The notes: a model not told the origin generated them from the letters alone. Shown: positions 1 through 8,317, counted from the first letter of the stretch. The stretch: DNA of 64,000 nucleotides from CALXOJ01 sp034120015 (GCA_034120015.1 JAXEIF010000022.1:1-64000), one strand, 5' to 3'. Numbers and translations: made by a program.

Positions 1-73
1 ATGTGAAGTTATTGTGTGAGACATTTCATATCGAAATTCCAAATGAGTATAGATAACTGCAAATAACAGTTTG

Positions 74-97
74 TAGGGGAGTTCTGATACTCCCCTA
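74..97. repeat. 8-bp inverted repeat near left edge
   Basis: TAGGGGAG and CTCCCCTA are perfect arms around an 8-nt loop, followed on the plus strand by TAAAAAT. It could end a transcript entering from the left, but there is no real U tract. Nothing else between 1 and 142 looks like a gene. Confidence 0.35.
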
Positions 98-142
98 TAA
101 AAATGGCTATTTATCAACTGTTTGTTGTGACATAGCCATAAG

Positions 143-170
143 AAAAAACCGCCTTCAAACGAAAGCGGTT
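143..170 (-). terminator. Rho-independent terminator after the tRNA cluster
   Basis: Read on the minus strand, AACCGCTTTC and GAAGGCGGTT form a roughly 10-bp stem (one G-U pair) with loop GTTT, followed by TTTTTTC. It lies directly downstream of the four minus-strand tRNA genes and probably ends their transcript. Confidence 0.8.
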
Positions 171-178
171 GTCTCGGA

Positions 179-265
179 CGGAAAGAGGGGGATTCGAACC
201 CCCGGTAAGCCGGAGCCTACAACAGATTTCGAGTCTGTCCGATTCAACCACTCTCGCATCTTTCC
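179..265 (-). tRNA. tRNA-Ser (anticodon CGA)
   Basis: The minus strand folds as a class II tRNA. The acceptor GGAAAGA pairs with TCTTTCC, the discriminator base is G as expected for serine, and the anticodon loop is CTCGAAA (anticodon CGA, codon UCG). A long variable arm is followed by GGTTCGAATCC in the T arm. The CCA end is not encoded. It is the last gene of a four-tRNA cluster. Confidence 0.95.
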
Positions 266-273
266 AATAGTAG

Positions 274-347
274 TGTACCCAAGAGGACTCGAACCTCCGA
301 CCTTTGGTTCCGCAAACCAATGCTCTATCCAACTGAGCTATAGGTAC
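274..347 (-). tRNA. tRNA-Arg (anticodon GCG)
   Basis: The 74-nt class I tRNA has acceptor GTACCTA/TGGGTAC and discriminator A. The anticodon stem TTGGT/ACCAA encloses loop TTGCGGA, giving anticodon GCG, which reads CGC (and CGU by wobble). The T arm contains GGTTCGAGTCC. A G34 anticodon is unusual for bacterial arginine, where ACG modified to ICG is the norm. CCA is not encoded. Confidence 0.92.
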
Positions 348-358
348 ATAAAAACGAA

Positions 359-446
359 CGGAAAGGGGGGGATTCGAACCCCCGGTACCCTTGAGGGGTA
401 CAACTCCTTAGCAGGGAGACCGATTCGGCCACTCTCGCACCTTTCC
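359..446 (-). tRNA. tRNA-Ser (anticodon GCU)
   Basis: The class II tRNA has acceptor GGAAAGG pairing with CCTTTCC, discriminator G, and anticodon loop CTGCTAA, giving GCU for AGC/AGU serine codons. The variable arm GTACCCCTCAAGGGTAC is strong. Its ends resemble those of the Ser(CGA) gene, suggesting old duplication within the cluster. Confidence 0.95.
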
Positions 447-452
447 AATCTA

Positions 453-537
453 CGGAGAAACGGGGATTCGAACCCCGGGATGCTTGCGCATCAACGGTTT
501 TCAAGACCGCCTCCTTAAACCACTCGGACATCTCTCC
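453..537 (-). tRNA. tRNA-Ser (anticodon UGA)
   Basis: The class II tRNA has acceptor GGAGAGA/TTTCTCC, discriminator G, and anticodon loop CTTGAAA (anticodon UGA, codons UCA and others). The variable arm GATGCGCAAGCATC is a clean hairpin. This is the promoter-proximal gene of the cluster. The 92 bases before the next gene at 630 show nothing certain. Confidence 0.95.
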
Positions 538-629
538 CCGGTTCCTGTCTATATTACATAAGAACGGAAAAGATGTCAAGAGCATATTAAATTTAGTAAG
601 AAGACTTATTTGAATATCGTAAAATAACA

Positions 630-1736
630 TTATGATAAAGATATTTTTAGGAATTCGTAGGCTCTTTTTCGTGTTTCTTGTATATTTTGATTGAAAGCAG
701 CAAAATTAGTATTTTTGTACATATTTAATATAAACTCATCAGATACTGTTTTGGAGTTTAGATTTCTATCTTCCATTCCGAATTGGCTTAAAAAGTTTTG
801 AATTCTGTTGTCGTTTATAACATCTAATGCAAAAAAAGGCTTATTAAAGATGGAAGAGAAGACACAACCGTGAAAAGATGTGGAAATAACAAGTTCGGCG
901 TTCATAATTAATGATAAAAAATCTATCGGACCGACATCAAACATGTTTTTATAAAATCCAAAAAAATCCTGTTTAAACTTTGGCAATGTTGTTATGACTT
1001 TTAATCCTAATAATTTTTCAATTTTTTTGACATATTTATAAGAACTGAGTGTTGTATTTAACGGATAGAATAAAATGTATTTTTCTTTTGGTATTTTATA
1101 ATGATTATTACGAATTAATAAATTATACCATGTCTCTTTGTCAAGTAACAGAGTCGGATCACAAAGAACTTCTATATTTTTCTTGAGGCCTAATTTTTCA
1201 AGAAAGATTTTTGATTCATTTTCTCTTACCGATAAAAAATCGTATCTCTCGACAAGGCTCTTAATTTTTTGTTGGTCGTGTTTATTAATATTATTAGTTG
1301 ATGGACCGAAGCTTGCGGCAAATGCTATTTTTCTTTTATTTCCGGGAACAAAATCCAAATAATAATGCCAGCTTGTATCTTTACATGTCGAATTCCATAT
1401 TTGGTCGGATCCGGACAGGTAGAAATCAAAATTGTCAAATTCTGTCAAGGAATTCAATTCTTCTGTGATATCCAGTTCAGATGAAATAAAATTTTCAAAT
1501 TTATTGAGTTTTTTCTTTAATGGGATTAGATAGAAAAGTCTAAAGATAGATTTACTTATGGAATGAATATCAAAAAAAGTATTGTAAATTCTTTTTTGAT
1601 TTTCAGATCTGAAATTAATGATATGATAATCAATATTGGGGAAATGTAATTTTATAAATTGCTGCAGAGCAAAAGCCTGTAATACTGATCCATAGTTATG
1701 TGATGCATGAAAAGTTAAACCACCCAGTTTATGCAT
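630..1736 (-). CDS. Polysaccharide pyruvyl transferase family protein
   Basis: A 368-residue cytoplasmic protein of the CsaB/WcaK-type pyruvyl transferase family, which adds ketal pyruvate from phosphoenolpyruvate to sugars of surface polymers. Visible family blocks are FHASHNYGSVLQAFAL at 9-24, SGSDQIWN at 108-115, AASFG near 141, SVRE near 169, DPTLLLD near 193 and STSFHGCVFSSI near 287. The start codon overlaps the end of the upstream iron-sulfur gene by 8 nt, so the two are translationally coupled. The gene is strikingly AT-rich and lysine/asparagine-rich compared with genes beyond 4 kb, which suggests transfer. The exact sugar substrate cannot be told. Confidence 0.88.
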   Translation of the reverse strand: MHKLGGLTFHASHNYGSVLQAFALQQFIKLHFPNIDYHIINFRSENQKRIYNTFFDIHSISKSIFRLFYLIPLKKKLNKFENFISSELDITEELNSLTEFDNFDFYLSGSDQIWNSTCKDTSWHYYLDFVPGNKRKIAFAASFGPSTNNINKHDQQKIKSLVERYDFLSVRENESKIFLEKLGLKKNIEVLCDPTLLLDKETWYNLLIRNNHYKIPKEKYILFYPLNTTLSSYKYVKKIEKLLGLKVITTLPKFKQDFFGFYKNMFDVGPIDFLSLIMNAELVISTSFHGCVFSSIFNKPFFALDVINDNRIQNFLSQFGMEDRNLNSKTVSDEFILNMYKNTNFAAFNQNIQETRKRAYEFLKISLS

Positions 1737-2901
1737 AAAGAATCCTTTTAATTAAATTTTTAAGGTTTTTTGGTATAATTTTCTTTAATAAGAAAATCAC
1801 AGTAATTTTGAGTTTAAAAAAGAAAAAATATTTTTTCGGATTAGAGAATATTTTTCTGTATAATTTTTTTCGTATTTTTGGAAGACAGGTAGGGGTATTT
1901 AAGTTATGATTCCATAGAGCAATTTTGGATAAGGACGTTAGCTGTAAAGAAAAACTATTTTCAATTTTTGAGAATAAGTCTTTTCCTTTATTTGTATTAA
2001 TCAATACAGCCGAGGTTCCGTCTTTATAATCAAAATCGGGAATTTCTTTGTCTATTCCCCAAAAATCACCTATGGTAATATCTCCGACACGGTTTTTATT
2101 CGCAAAGGGACATGTGTAACATGATTCTTTATAAACAAGTCCGTGTAAAAACATATAATAATAGGGATCGGTATCGCCGTTTATTATTTGGGTTTTGGTT
2201 TTGGTTTTGGTTTTTCCGCCACATGTCCAACCGGCAACATGTTTATTGCGAAAATCATAATATATAATTTTTTCTTTAAATTTTGATTCCAGCCAGTTAA
2301 TATAAAGAGAGAATAACTTTCGGGAAGGAACTCCGTGACAAATTAAATCTACAGTATATAAATTAGAGTATGGCTTTTGAAGAAATGATTTTAAACCGGC
2401 AACCTGACAGGGCGTTCCTGTGAAGAGAACCGGTGAAGAGTCTTTTTCTAGGTGGTTTTTTATGCCACTGTAGATTGAGGTTAAATCACTTTCTACATAT
2501 TTAGATTTTTGTAATATAAAGAGATTTTCTTTCTTATCTATTAAAGTGTGTTTTGCACATAAATGATCATCAAGATAACAGCCATAAACAAGACCGTTTT
2601 CGGATAGAACTAAATTTGCCAGCTCGGAAAAAACACCTCCGGAACTGCTGTTCATCAGAATCTCGTGATTTTTTGTCTTTGCCGCATAGGAAATAGTTTC
2701 AAATGAATTCGGAAACGATAAATTTAAGGCCGGGCAATGTGTTTTGCATAATCCGCATTGTAAACAGAGCTTTTCATTAACAGTCGGATAGAGAAAACCT
2801 TCTTCCGACTCTGTCATAGAAATGCAGGAAGTCGGACATATCTGGACGCATGACTGACAGGAAAAACAGAACTTATTTTCTAAGGCAGAAATATTATTCA
2901 T
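1729..2901 (-). CDS. Ferredoxin/F420-hydrogenase beta-like protein of glycan clusters
   Basis: A 390-residue protein combining an N-terminal 2x[4Fe-4S] ferredoxin domain with a coenzyme F420 hydrogenase/dehydrogenase beta-subunit C-terminal domain. Cysteines sit at 12, 15, 18 and 22, and at 46, 49, 52 and 56, each set ending in CP. LFTGTPCQVAGL and DLICHGVPS are typical of the second domain. Such proteins often accompany pyruvyl transferases in exopolysaccharide loci, where their redox partner is unknown. Residues encoded at 2191-2214 form a Lys-Thr dipeptide repeat from four AAAACC units. A TATAAT box lies 7 nt before ATG with no Shine-Dalgarno. The gene is AT-rich. Confidence 0.85.
   Translation of the reverse strand: MNNISALENKFCFSCQSCVQICPTSCISMTESEEGFLYPTVNEKLCLQCGLCKTHCPALNLSFPNSFETISYAAKTKNHEILMNSSSGGVFSELANLVLSENGLVYGCYLDDHLCAKHTLIDKKENLFILQKSKYVESDLTSIYSGIKNHLEKDSSPVLFTGTPCQVAGLKSFLQKPYSNLYTVDLICHGVPSRKLFSLYINWLESKFKEKIIYYDFRNKHVAGWTCGGKTKTKTKTQIINGDTDPYYYMFLHGLVYKESCYTCPFANKNRVGDITIGDFWGIDKEIPDFDYKDGTSAVLINTNKGKDLFSKIENSFSLQLTSLSKIALWNHNLNTPTCLPKIRKKLYRKIFSNPKKYFFFFKLKITVIFLLKKIIPKNLKNLIKRILYA
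2191..2214 (-). repeat. (GGTTTT)4 hexanucleotide microsatellite
   Basis: Four perfect GGTTTT units on the plus strand, AAAACC on the coding strand, read in frame as Lys-Thr pairs inside the ferredoxin/F420-hydrogenase-like gene. Slippage would change protein length by two residues per unit without breaking the frame. Confidence 0.9.
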
Positions 2902-2908
2902 TATTTTA

Positions 2909-2914
2909 ATTATA
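2909..2914 (-). promoter_or_regulatory. -10 box of a leaderless-type promoter
   Basis: TATAAT on the minus strand lies 7 nt before the ATG at 2901. No AGGAG-like site lies between them. It would drive the two-gene iron-sulfur/pyruvyl transferase unit. No -35 box is obvious. Confidence 0.5.
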
Positions 2915-3009
2915 CAATTAAATTCTTAAATGTAAAGGAAAATTATATCCAATTTTAAGAGAGAAAAATCCAATTGTAATATGTCTCGAAATATGATACC
3001 ATCATTATA

Positions 3010-4005
3010 ATGAGAGAGAATAACAATCCGCAAATTTCCGTATGTATTCCTATTTACAACGTAGAAAATTACATTGAGAAATGTTTGAGATCTGTTTTTG
3101 AGCAGACAATAGCCGAGAAGGCAGAATTTATTCTTGTAGATGATTGCAGTCAAGATCAATCCATGGCTGTAGTTGAAAGAATAACTAAAGATTATCCGAT
3201 GATCAAAAATCAAATTAAAATTTTTAGACATGAAAATAATAAAGGCTCTGCAGCAGCAAGAAATACTTTATTAAAAAATACTTCCGGAAAATATATCATC
3301 TATGTTGATGCAGATGATTGGTGTGAACCCGATTATTTGGAATATCTGTATAATACGGCTGAAAAGAATAATGCAGATATAGTATGTTGTAATCTTTGGG
3401 AAGAGCATAAATGTTTTTCAAATCGGATGACTTTTAAATTTCCTGAGAGTTCAGTGGCTTGTGTTCACCAGCTATTAATAGGAGAATTGCCAAGTTGGTT
3501 ACATATAAAGTTTGTAAAATTAAGTTTATTTAGAAATAGTGCAATCGGATTTATTGACAAAGTTGATTTACAGGAAGATTTTATTGTTTCCGTAAAACTG
3601 TTTTCCAATGCTCAAAAGATATCTTACATAGATAATTCCTTATATCACTATAATCAGCAAAACATACAATCTTTGTCAATTAGAAAAACGCTTTCCTCCG
3701 ATAAGTGTTTACAAATGATAGAATCCGTAAAAGAAATAGAGCGATTCTTGAGAGAAAAAGATACGATTTCTTTTTACGAAGAAGATCTCAAAAAGAGAAA
3801 GATCTTGACAAAAATAGTGATTTTGCTGAAAGTAGAGAAACGAAACAGAAAAGAGTATTACAATCTATATAAAAATGAGCTGAAAAAGATAAAAAACCTC
3901 AATTTAAAGTTTTTCATATTACGTTCAATTTTGCGGTTTTATGATTTTCGATTGTATTTTATCGGAAATTTCTTTTTCAGTATAATAAGATTTTTTAAAA
4001 GATAG
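3010..4005 (+). CDS. Glycosyltransferase family 2
   Basis: A 331-residue GT-A fold transferase. The N-terminal ISVCIPIYNVENYIEKCL and ILVDDCSQDQS blocks bind the nucleotide sugar. YIIYVDADDW carries the metal-binding DxD motif near residue 98. The C-terminal third is Lys/Phe-rich and ends in a hydrophobic, basic segment, so membrane association is likely. It stands divergent from the pyruvyl transferase pair and shares their AT-rich composition, so it probably belongs to the same surface-glycan island. Donor and acceptor are unknown. An inverted repeat near 4003-4046 follows the stop. Confidence 0.9.
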   Translation: MRENNNPQISVCIPIYNVENYIEKCLRSVFEQTIAEKAEFILVDDCSQDQSMAVVERITKDYPMIKNQIKIFRHENNKGSAAARNTLLKNTSGKYIIYVDADDWCEPDYLEYLYNTAEKNNADIVCCNLWEEHKCFSNRMTFKFPESSVACVHQLLIGELPSWLHIKFVKLSLFRNSAIGFIDKVDLQEDFIVSVKLFSNAQKISYIDNSLYHYNQQNIQSLSIRKTLSSDKCLQMIESVKEIERFLREKDTISFYEEDLKKRKILTKIVILLKVEKRNRKEYYNLYKNELKKIKNLNLKFFILRSILRFYDFRLYFIGNFFFSIIRFFKR

Positions 4006-4046
4006 GACAACCAATCCGAGAAGTAGATTTTCCGGAGTGATTGTCC
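4003..4046. repeat. Imperfect inverted repeat between convergent genes
   Basis: GGACAACCAATCC and GGAGTGATTGTCC match at 11 of 13 positions as inverted arms around a 16-nt spacer. It lies just after the glycosyltransferase stop and before the convergent SPOR gene end. It marks the change from AT-rich island to normal composition. It may act as a terminator, but it has no T run. Confidence 0.35.
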
Positions 4047-4075
4047 CGTTAAAAGATGTCAAGAGGAATTTCTTA

Positions 4076-4843
4076 TCAATAATATTGCCGGATCATGGCG
4101 TTTTCGAAACCTTTAATGGCGCGGACGGTCGGTTTAAACTGTTCCGCTTCGTCTTTGGAGGCATAGGCGCCGATAAGGACGCGATACCAGGTTTTGTCGT
4201 TGATTTTGCGGGTTTCGATCATCGAGTTGATGTTTTTGTCGGCAAGCATCTGCCGGGCTTTTTCGGCATTGGCGAGCGTACTGAACGAACCGGCCTGAAT
4301 GTAAAAGCGGGGTGACACTTTTGCGGGTTTCGCCGCGGCGGGAGCAGCCGGCTTGGCGGCCGGTTTCGGAGCTTCCGTAACGCGGGGCTTCGCCGGCGCC
4401 GGCGTTGTTTCGGCTTTTACGGGCGGTGCGGGTCGGGTGACGGGCGCCGGTTTTGCCGTTTCGGGAACTTCGAGGCGCGAATAGTCGGTGCGGGCCGTTT
4501 CGATCGGTTTGGTCTCAACCAGGGACGGTTCTTCGGCAACCGTTACTTTCGGTTTGGAATCGGCCGGTTGCGAATCGGTTGCGTCCGTCGGCAGAGTGCT
4601 GTCTGTCGGAAACTGCGGAGCGGGAACCGCATCCGTTTCGGGAATTTCGATTGCAGCGGAATCGCTGACAGCGACAGTAATTTTGTCTGGTTTCGGTGCC
4701 GGCGAAAAGTATAAGTAACCGATTCCGGAAAGAACGGCGGCAGCGAGCGAAACACCGAGAACGGGAATCAGATAACGTTTGACGTTGGCAATGGTTTGGG
4801 CCTTATCGTCGGGCCTGTTATTTTCGTTTTGATAATCTTCCAT
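4076..4843 (-). CDS. SPOR-domain membrane protein
   Basis: A 255-residue bitopic inner-membrane protein. It has a short cytoplasmic N-terminus, one membrane helix at about 24-46 (YLIPVLGVSLAAAVLSGIGY), a Pro/Ala/Thr-rich periplasmic linker to about 175, and a C-terminal SPOR domain (FYIQAGSFSTLANAEKA through TWYRVLIGAYASKDEA). SPOR domains bind denuded peptidoglycan glycan strands, usually at division sites. I chose ATG at 4843, which has GAGGG 10 nt upstream, over TTG at 4849. It overlaps the end of coaE by 26 nt and is the last gene of the polA-coaE unit. Confidence 0.88.
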   Translation of the reverse strand: MEDYQNENNRPDDKAQTIANVKRYLIPVLGVSLAAAVLSGIGYLYFSPAPKPDKITVAVSDSAAIEIPETDAVPAPQFPTDSTLPTDATDSQPADSKPKVTVAEEPSLVETKPIETARTDYSRLEVPETAKPAPVTRPAPPVKAETTPAPAKPRVTEAPKPAAKPAAPAAAKPAKVSPRFYIQAGSFSTLANAEKARQMLADKNINSMIETRKINDKTWYRVLIGAYASKDEAEQFKPTVRAIKGFENAMIRQYY

Positions 4844-5495
4844 GTTCAAAATCCCTCTTCAGCAGACGGTCGAGTTTTTTCTCGAAACGCGCCTTTGTCG
4901 TGATATTCGATACAGTATAAATATCGGCTTCCGGAAAAAAGTCTTGAACGGAAAAAAACCGCTGATAGCGAAATCTTTTAATGATTTTGCGGAGAGAAGA
5001 ACGGTCGCGGCGCATCGCCCGCAGAAGTCTCAACAGAAAAGGAGCCCGGACATTCAGAACGGCATTGCAGAGCCGGCACAGCTTGGGAGAACCGGTGAGA
5101 TTGGCGCCGTTGATCAGAAAACGGGATCCGTCGGGAGATGATGTCACGGTACGGGTAATTTCTGCTTCGATTTCGGGATAAAGGATCGATTCGAGCGTTT
5201 TCATTTTTTCGGCATCGGAAAAGACGATTGCTCCCAAACGCTGCCGGTCGACTTCACCCGAAGCGGTCAGGATTGCCGGCCCGAAAACCGCGGCCGCCTC
5301 CGCCGCCTTCCGCCGCAAAACCGCATGCGCCATCCGGTCGGTGTCGAAATGCACCCAGCCGCGCCCGACGAAAAAATCGGCAGCCGCGTTTTTCCCCGCG
5401 GCGCTTTTGCCCGTCAGCCCTAAAACGAAGCGACCGCCTTTTAAGGAAGAACGGTCGGCATTACCCGGTTCGCCGCCGGCAGAGCAGGCGATCAA
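4818..5495 (-). CDS. coaE: Dephospho-CoA kinase
   Basis: A 225-residue cytoplasmic kinase for the last step of coenzyme A synthesis, phosphorylating the ribose 3'-OH of dephospho-CoA. The P-loop region is GLTGKSAAGKN near residues 29-39, followed by HFDTDRMAH (nucleotide/CoA binding) and SILYPEIEAEI. The residue after the P-loop lysine is Asn rather than the usual Ser/Thr. An N-terminal extension of about 25 residues precedes the P-loop, so translation may start downstream, but the ATG at 5495 overlaps the polA stop in an ATGA arrangement, which supports coupling. The C-terminal part is Arg-rich and diverged. Confidence 0.85.
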   Translation of the reverse strand: MIACSAGGEPGNADRSSLKGGRFVLGLTGKSAAGKNAAADFFVGRGWVHFDTDRMAHAVLRRKAAEAAAVFGPAILTASGEVDRQRLGAIVFSDAEKMKTLESILYPEIEAEITRTVTSSPDGSRFLINGANLTGSPKLCRLCNAVLNVRAPFLLRLLRAMRRDRSSLRKIIKRFRYQRFFSVQDFFPEADIYTVSNITTKARFEKKLDRLLKRDFEHGRLSKRK

Positions 5496-8305
5496 TGAAT
5501 CTCTCCCCAGCTGAGACCGGTCTCCACCGAAGCCCGCAACGGCACCGGCAGGGTCACGGCGGCCTCCATTTCCCTTTTCAGCCGGTCGCAGAAAAGAGAG
5601 GCTTCGCTTTCGGACACCTCGAAAAGCAGTTCGTCGTGGATTTGCAGCAGCAGCCGCGCGCCCGAACCGCTTTCGCGAATCATCCGGTCGACATTTAACA
5701 TGGCTGTTTTGACCACATCGGCCGCACTCCCCTGAATCAGCGTGTTGAGAGCCACCCGCTCCGCCTGATTCCGTTCGGTCTTGTTGCGCGAAGCAATCCC
5801 GAAAATCCGTCGTCGCCGCCCGCTGATCATCCTCACCTCACCCGTCGCCTCCGCTTCTTCGATGACCTTGGCCAGAAACGCTTTTACGCCGCCGAACGTG
5901 GTGAAATATGATTTGATGAAATCATTGGCGCGGCCGAAGGGAATTTCCAGCTCGTTGGAGAGCCGAAAGGCGCTCATTCCGTACATGATACCGAAATTGA
6001 TCGTTTTGGCAATCCGCCGCTGGTCGGGCGAAACCCGGTCGAGAGGGGTGGCGAAAAGAAGCGATGCCGTGCGCGCGTGGACATCGATTCCGTTGCGAAA
6101 CGCTTCGCACAGTCCGGGATCGCCGGAAAGCGCCGCCAGCATGACCAGCTCAATCTGCGAATAATCGGCACTGACAAAGACAAACCCCTTCTCCGGTTTG
6201 AAGGCGGAACGGATGCGTCGGCCCGCTTCGTCGCGAATCGGAATGTTCTGAAGGTTCGGATTGCGGCAGGAAAGACGACCGGTCGCGGTTCCGGTTTGCT
6301 GAAACGTCGGATAAATGCGCCCCGTTTCCGGGTTGACCAGCTTCGGCAGAGCCTGAGCATAAGTGTCGTTGAGTTTGATGCAGGCGCGGTAATCGAGCAG
6401 CAGCTTCGGCACCCGATGAATGTGTGCCAGCTCCTGCAAAACGGCCGAATCGGTCGAAAAGGCACCTCCGGAAGTTTTTTTGGTCGGCTTCAGACCGAGC
6501 GTTTCGAAAAGCACCGATTGCAGCTGCTTTACCGATTTCAGATTAAACTCGAATCCGACCTCCCTGAAAATCTCTTTTTCGAGACGGTCGGCCTCTGCGG
6601 TCAGCTCGTCGCCGTAACGGCGCAACTCTTCGCAGTCGATACCGATACCGCGCATTTCCGTTTCGGCCAGCAGAACGGCTATTTTCATTTCAGTCTCGTA
6701 AAAAGACTTGGTCAAACCGAATTCGTCGAGTTTCGGCTTCAGAAATTCGTAAAAACGGAACGCCACAAATGCATCCTCGCCCGCATAATCGGCACAGACG
6801 GAAAGCGGAATCTCCCCGATATGACGGTCTTTCGGCACAATCTCTTTATAGGAAATCGGCTGATAGTTGAGCAGCCTCAGGGCGAGAAAATCCATCTGAA
6901 AACGGTCGAGCATGCTGTCGTAAAGCCATGCCGCGATCATCGTGTCGAATCCCGGTTTCAGGGTGATACCCCACCGTTTCAGAACCTGATAGTCGTATTT
7001 CAGGTTGTGGCCGATGATGAGATGTTTTTCGTTTTCGAGCAGCGGCTTTAAAAGATCGCGGATGCGGTTTTCATCCTGTACGGGGACACCGTCGGCGATA
7101 AGCGGAATATAAACGGCACTGTTGCCGTCGACCGCCAGCGAGAAGCCGACCGGCCGGGCAAAAAAAGTATCGAGTCCGGTCGTTTCCGAATCGAAGGCAA
7201 AAACACCGGCATCGGCCGCTTTACGAATCCAGGCGGCCGCCTTTTCCGGCGTATCGGCAATTTCCACCGAGCCGGGAGCAAAAGTTTCCGGCGGTGCGTT
7301 GCCGGCAACCGCATCGGACAAGTCGTCGGCGGAGCCGTTACCGGAGTTGTCCGCCGCCGCTGCTGCGGAAAAGCGGCTGTGCGCGGTGGGAGTGTCGCCG
7401 GCAGTTGCCTGGGCGGCGGAAAACAGCGTCGGTTCGACGGCGGGCGCCGCCTTCGGCGAACCGAATTTACGGATTTCTTCCCGGCGGAAAATCACCAGAG
7501 CCGCTTCCATGTCCGGCGAAGAGGTGTCGAGTGCTTCGATATCGATCGGAATTTCCAGATCGTCTTTCAATGTTACCAGCCGGCGGCTGAGCAGCGCTTT
7601 CTCCCGATCGTTTTCCAGATTTTCCCGCGCCTTTCCCTTAATTTCATCGAGGTGTTCGTAGAGAGCATCCATCGTACCGTAAGTTTCCAGCCATTTGGCT
7701 GCCGTCACCTTTCCCACCTTTGTGACACCGGGAATGTTGTCGGCTGTATCTCCCATCAGCGACAGATAATCGAGAATCTGTTCGGGATAAACGCCGTAAT
7801 GTTCTTTCACCTTTTCCCGCGTCATCTCCTCGTAATCGCCGGCGGAAGAAGGACGCAGAAGCGTAATCCCCTCCCCGATCAGCTGACAGAGATCTTTGTC
7901 GCCCGAAAGAATCCGGCACGGCCGCCCTTCTTCTTTGCAACGGGTTGCCAGCGAAGCAATGAGATCATCCGCCTCGTAACCGTCCATTTTTAAAATCGGA
8001 ATTTTGAGAGCCGACAGAATTTCTTCCACAATCGGAATCTGCTCGTGAAGATCTTCGGGCGCTTTTTCGCGGGTCGCTTTGTATTCGGGGTAGAACTCGT
8101 GACGAAACGTTTTCGTGCGGGAATCCATGGCAACGACCGTTTTTTCGCATTCGTATTTTTTGATAAAAGAAAAAAGAGAATTGAAAAATCCGAAAACCAC
8201 GTTTCGGTTTTTCCCTGTCGAAGTCATCAGCGGAGCGCGGATCAGCGCAAAGTAAGTGCGGTAAATCAGGCTGTAGCCGTCAATCAAATAAAGCGGTTTT
8301 TTCAT
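5492..8305 (-). CDS. polA: DNA polymerase I
   Basis: A 937-residue three-domain polymerase for repair and Okazaki fragment processing. The 5'-nuclease (1 to about 285) shows DGYSLIYR, DGYEADDLIASLA, SGDKDLCQL and GDTADNIPG. An Ala-rich linker of some 60 residues follows. The 3'-5' exonuclease is intact (FDSETTGLD, GHNLKYDYQVL, YAGEDAFVA), so it should proofread. The polymerase domain has SADYSQIEL (motif A), RRIAKTINFGIMYGMS (motif B) and QIHDELLFEV (motif C). I chose the ATG at 8305, because the longer reading would start inside the -10 region. It heads the polA-coaE-SPOR unit and is divergent from aroA. Confidence 0.97.
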   Translation of the reverse strand: MKKPLYLIDGYSLIYRTYFALIRAPLMTSTGKNRNVVFGFFNSLFSFIKKYECEKTVVAMDSRTKTFRHEFYPEYKATREKAPEDLHEQIPIVEEILSALKIPILKMDGYEADDLIASLATRCKEEGRPCRILSGDKDLCQLIGEGITLLRPSSAGDYEEMTREKVKEHYGVYPEQILDYLSLMGDTADNIPGVTKVGKVTAAKWLETYGTMDALYEHLDEIKGKARENLENDREKALLSRRLVTLKDDLEIPIDIEALDTSSPDMEAALVIFRREEIRKFGSPKAAPAVEPTLFSAAQATAGDTPTAHSRFSAAAAADNSGNGSADDLSDAVAGNAPPETFAPGSVEIADTPEKAAAWIRKAADAGVFAFDSETTGLDTFFARPVGFSLAVDGNSAVYIPLIADGVPVQDENRIRDLLKPLLENEKHLIIGHNLKYDYQVLKRWGITLKPGFDTMIAAWLYDSMLDRFQMDFLALRLLNYQPISYKEIVPKDRHIGEIPLSVCADYAGEDAFVAFRFYEFLKPKLDEFGLTKSFYETEMKIAVLLAETEMRGIGIDCEELRRYGDELTAEADRLEKEIFREVGFEFNLKSVKQLQSVLFETLGLKPTKKTSGGAFSTDSAVLQELAHIHRVPKLLLDYRACIKLNDTYAQALPKLVNPETGRIYPTFQQTGTATGRLSCRNPNLQNIPIRDEAGRRIRSAFKPEKGFVFVSADYSQIELVMLAALSGDPGLCEAFRNGIDVHARTASLLFATPLDRVSPDQRRIAKTINFGIMYGMSAFRLSNELEIPFGRANDFIKSYFTTFGGVKAFLAKVIEEAEATGEVRMISGRRRRIFGIASRNKTERNQAERVALNTLIQGSAADVVKTAMLNVDRMIRESGSGARLLLQIHDELLFEVSESEASLFCDRLKREMEAAVTLPVPLRASVETGLSWGEIH

Positions 8306-8311
8306 GGAAAA

Positions 8312-8317
8312 ATTATA
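8312..8317 (-). promoter_or_regulatory. -10 box of leaderless-type polA promoter
   Basis: TATAAT on the minus strand is 6 nt before the polA ATG, with no Shine-Dalgarno between. It shares the 45-bp gap with the divergent aroA promoter. Confidence 0.55.

Noticed and set aside
1..142. A gene or RNA at the extreme left edge
   Set aside because: Only a short inverted repeat is visible; no supported reading frame or RNA fold.
2191..2214. On/off phase variation by the GGTTTT repeat
   Set aside because: The unit is six bases and in frame, so slippage cannot switch the gene off.
4037..4315. Plus-strand reading frame opposite the SPOR gene
   Set aside because: Overlaps the conserved SPOR domain on the other strand and has no recognisable content.
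4844..4849. TTG start for the SPOR protein two codons upstream
   Set aside because: The ATG at 4843 has a better Shine-Dalgarno spacing (GAGGG at 9-10 nt).
7122..7661. Long antisense reading frame inside polA (also 5228-5698, 6077-7051 and similar)
   Set aside because: They mirror the coding bias of polA, show no family features and have no ribosome sites; shadows of a GC-rich gene.
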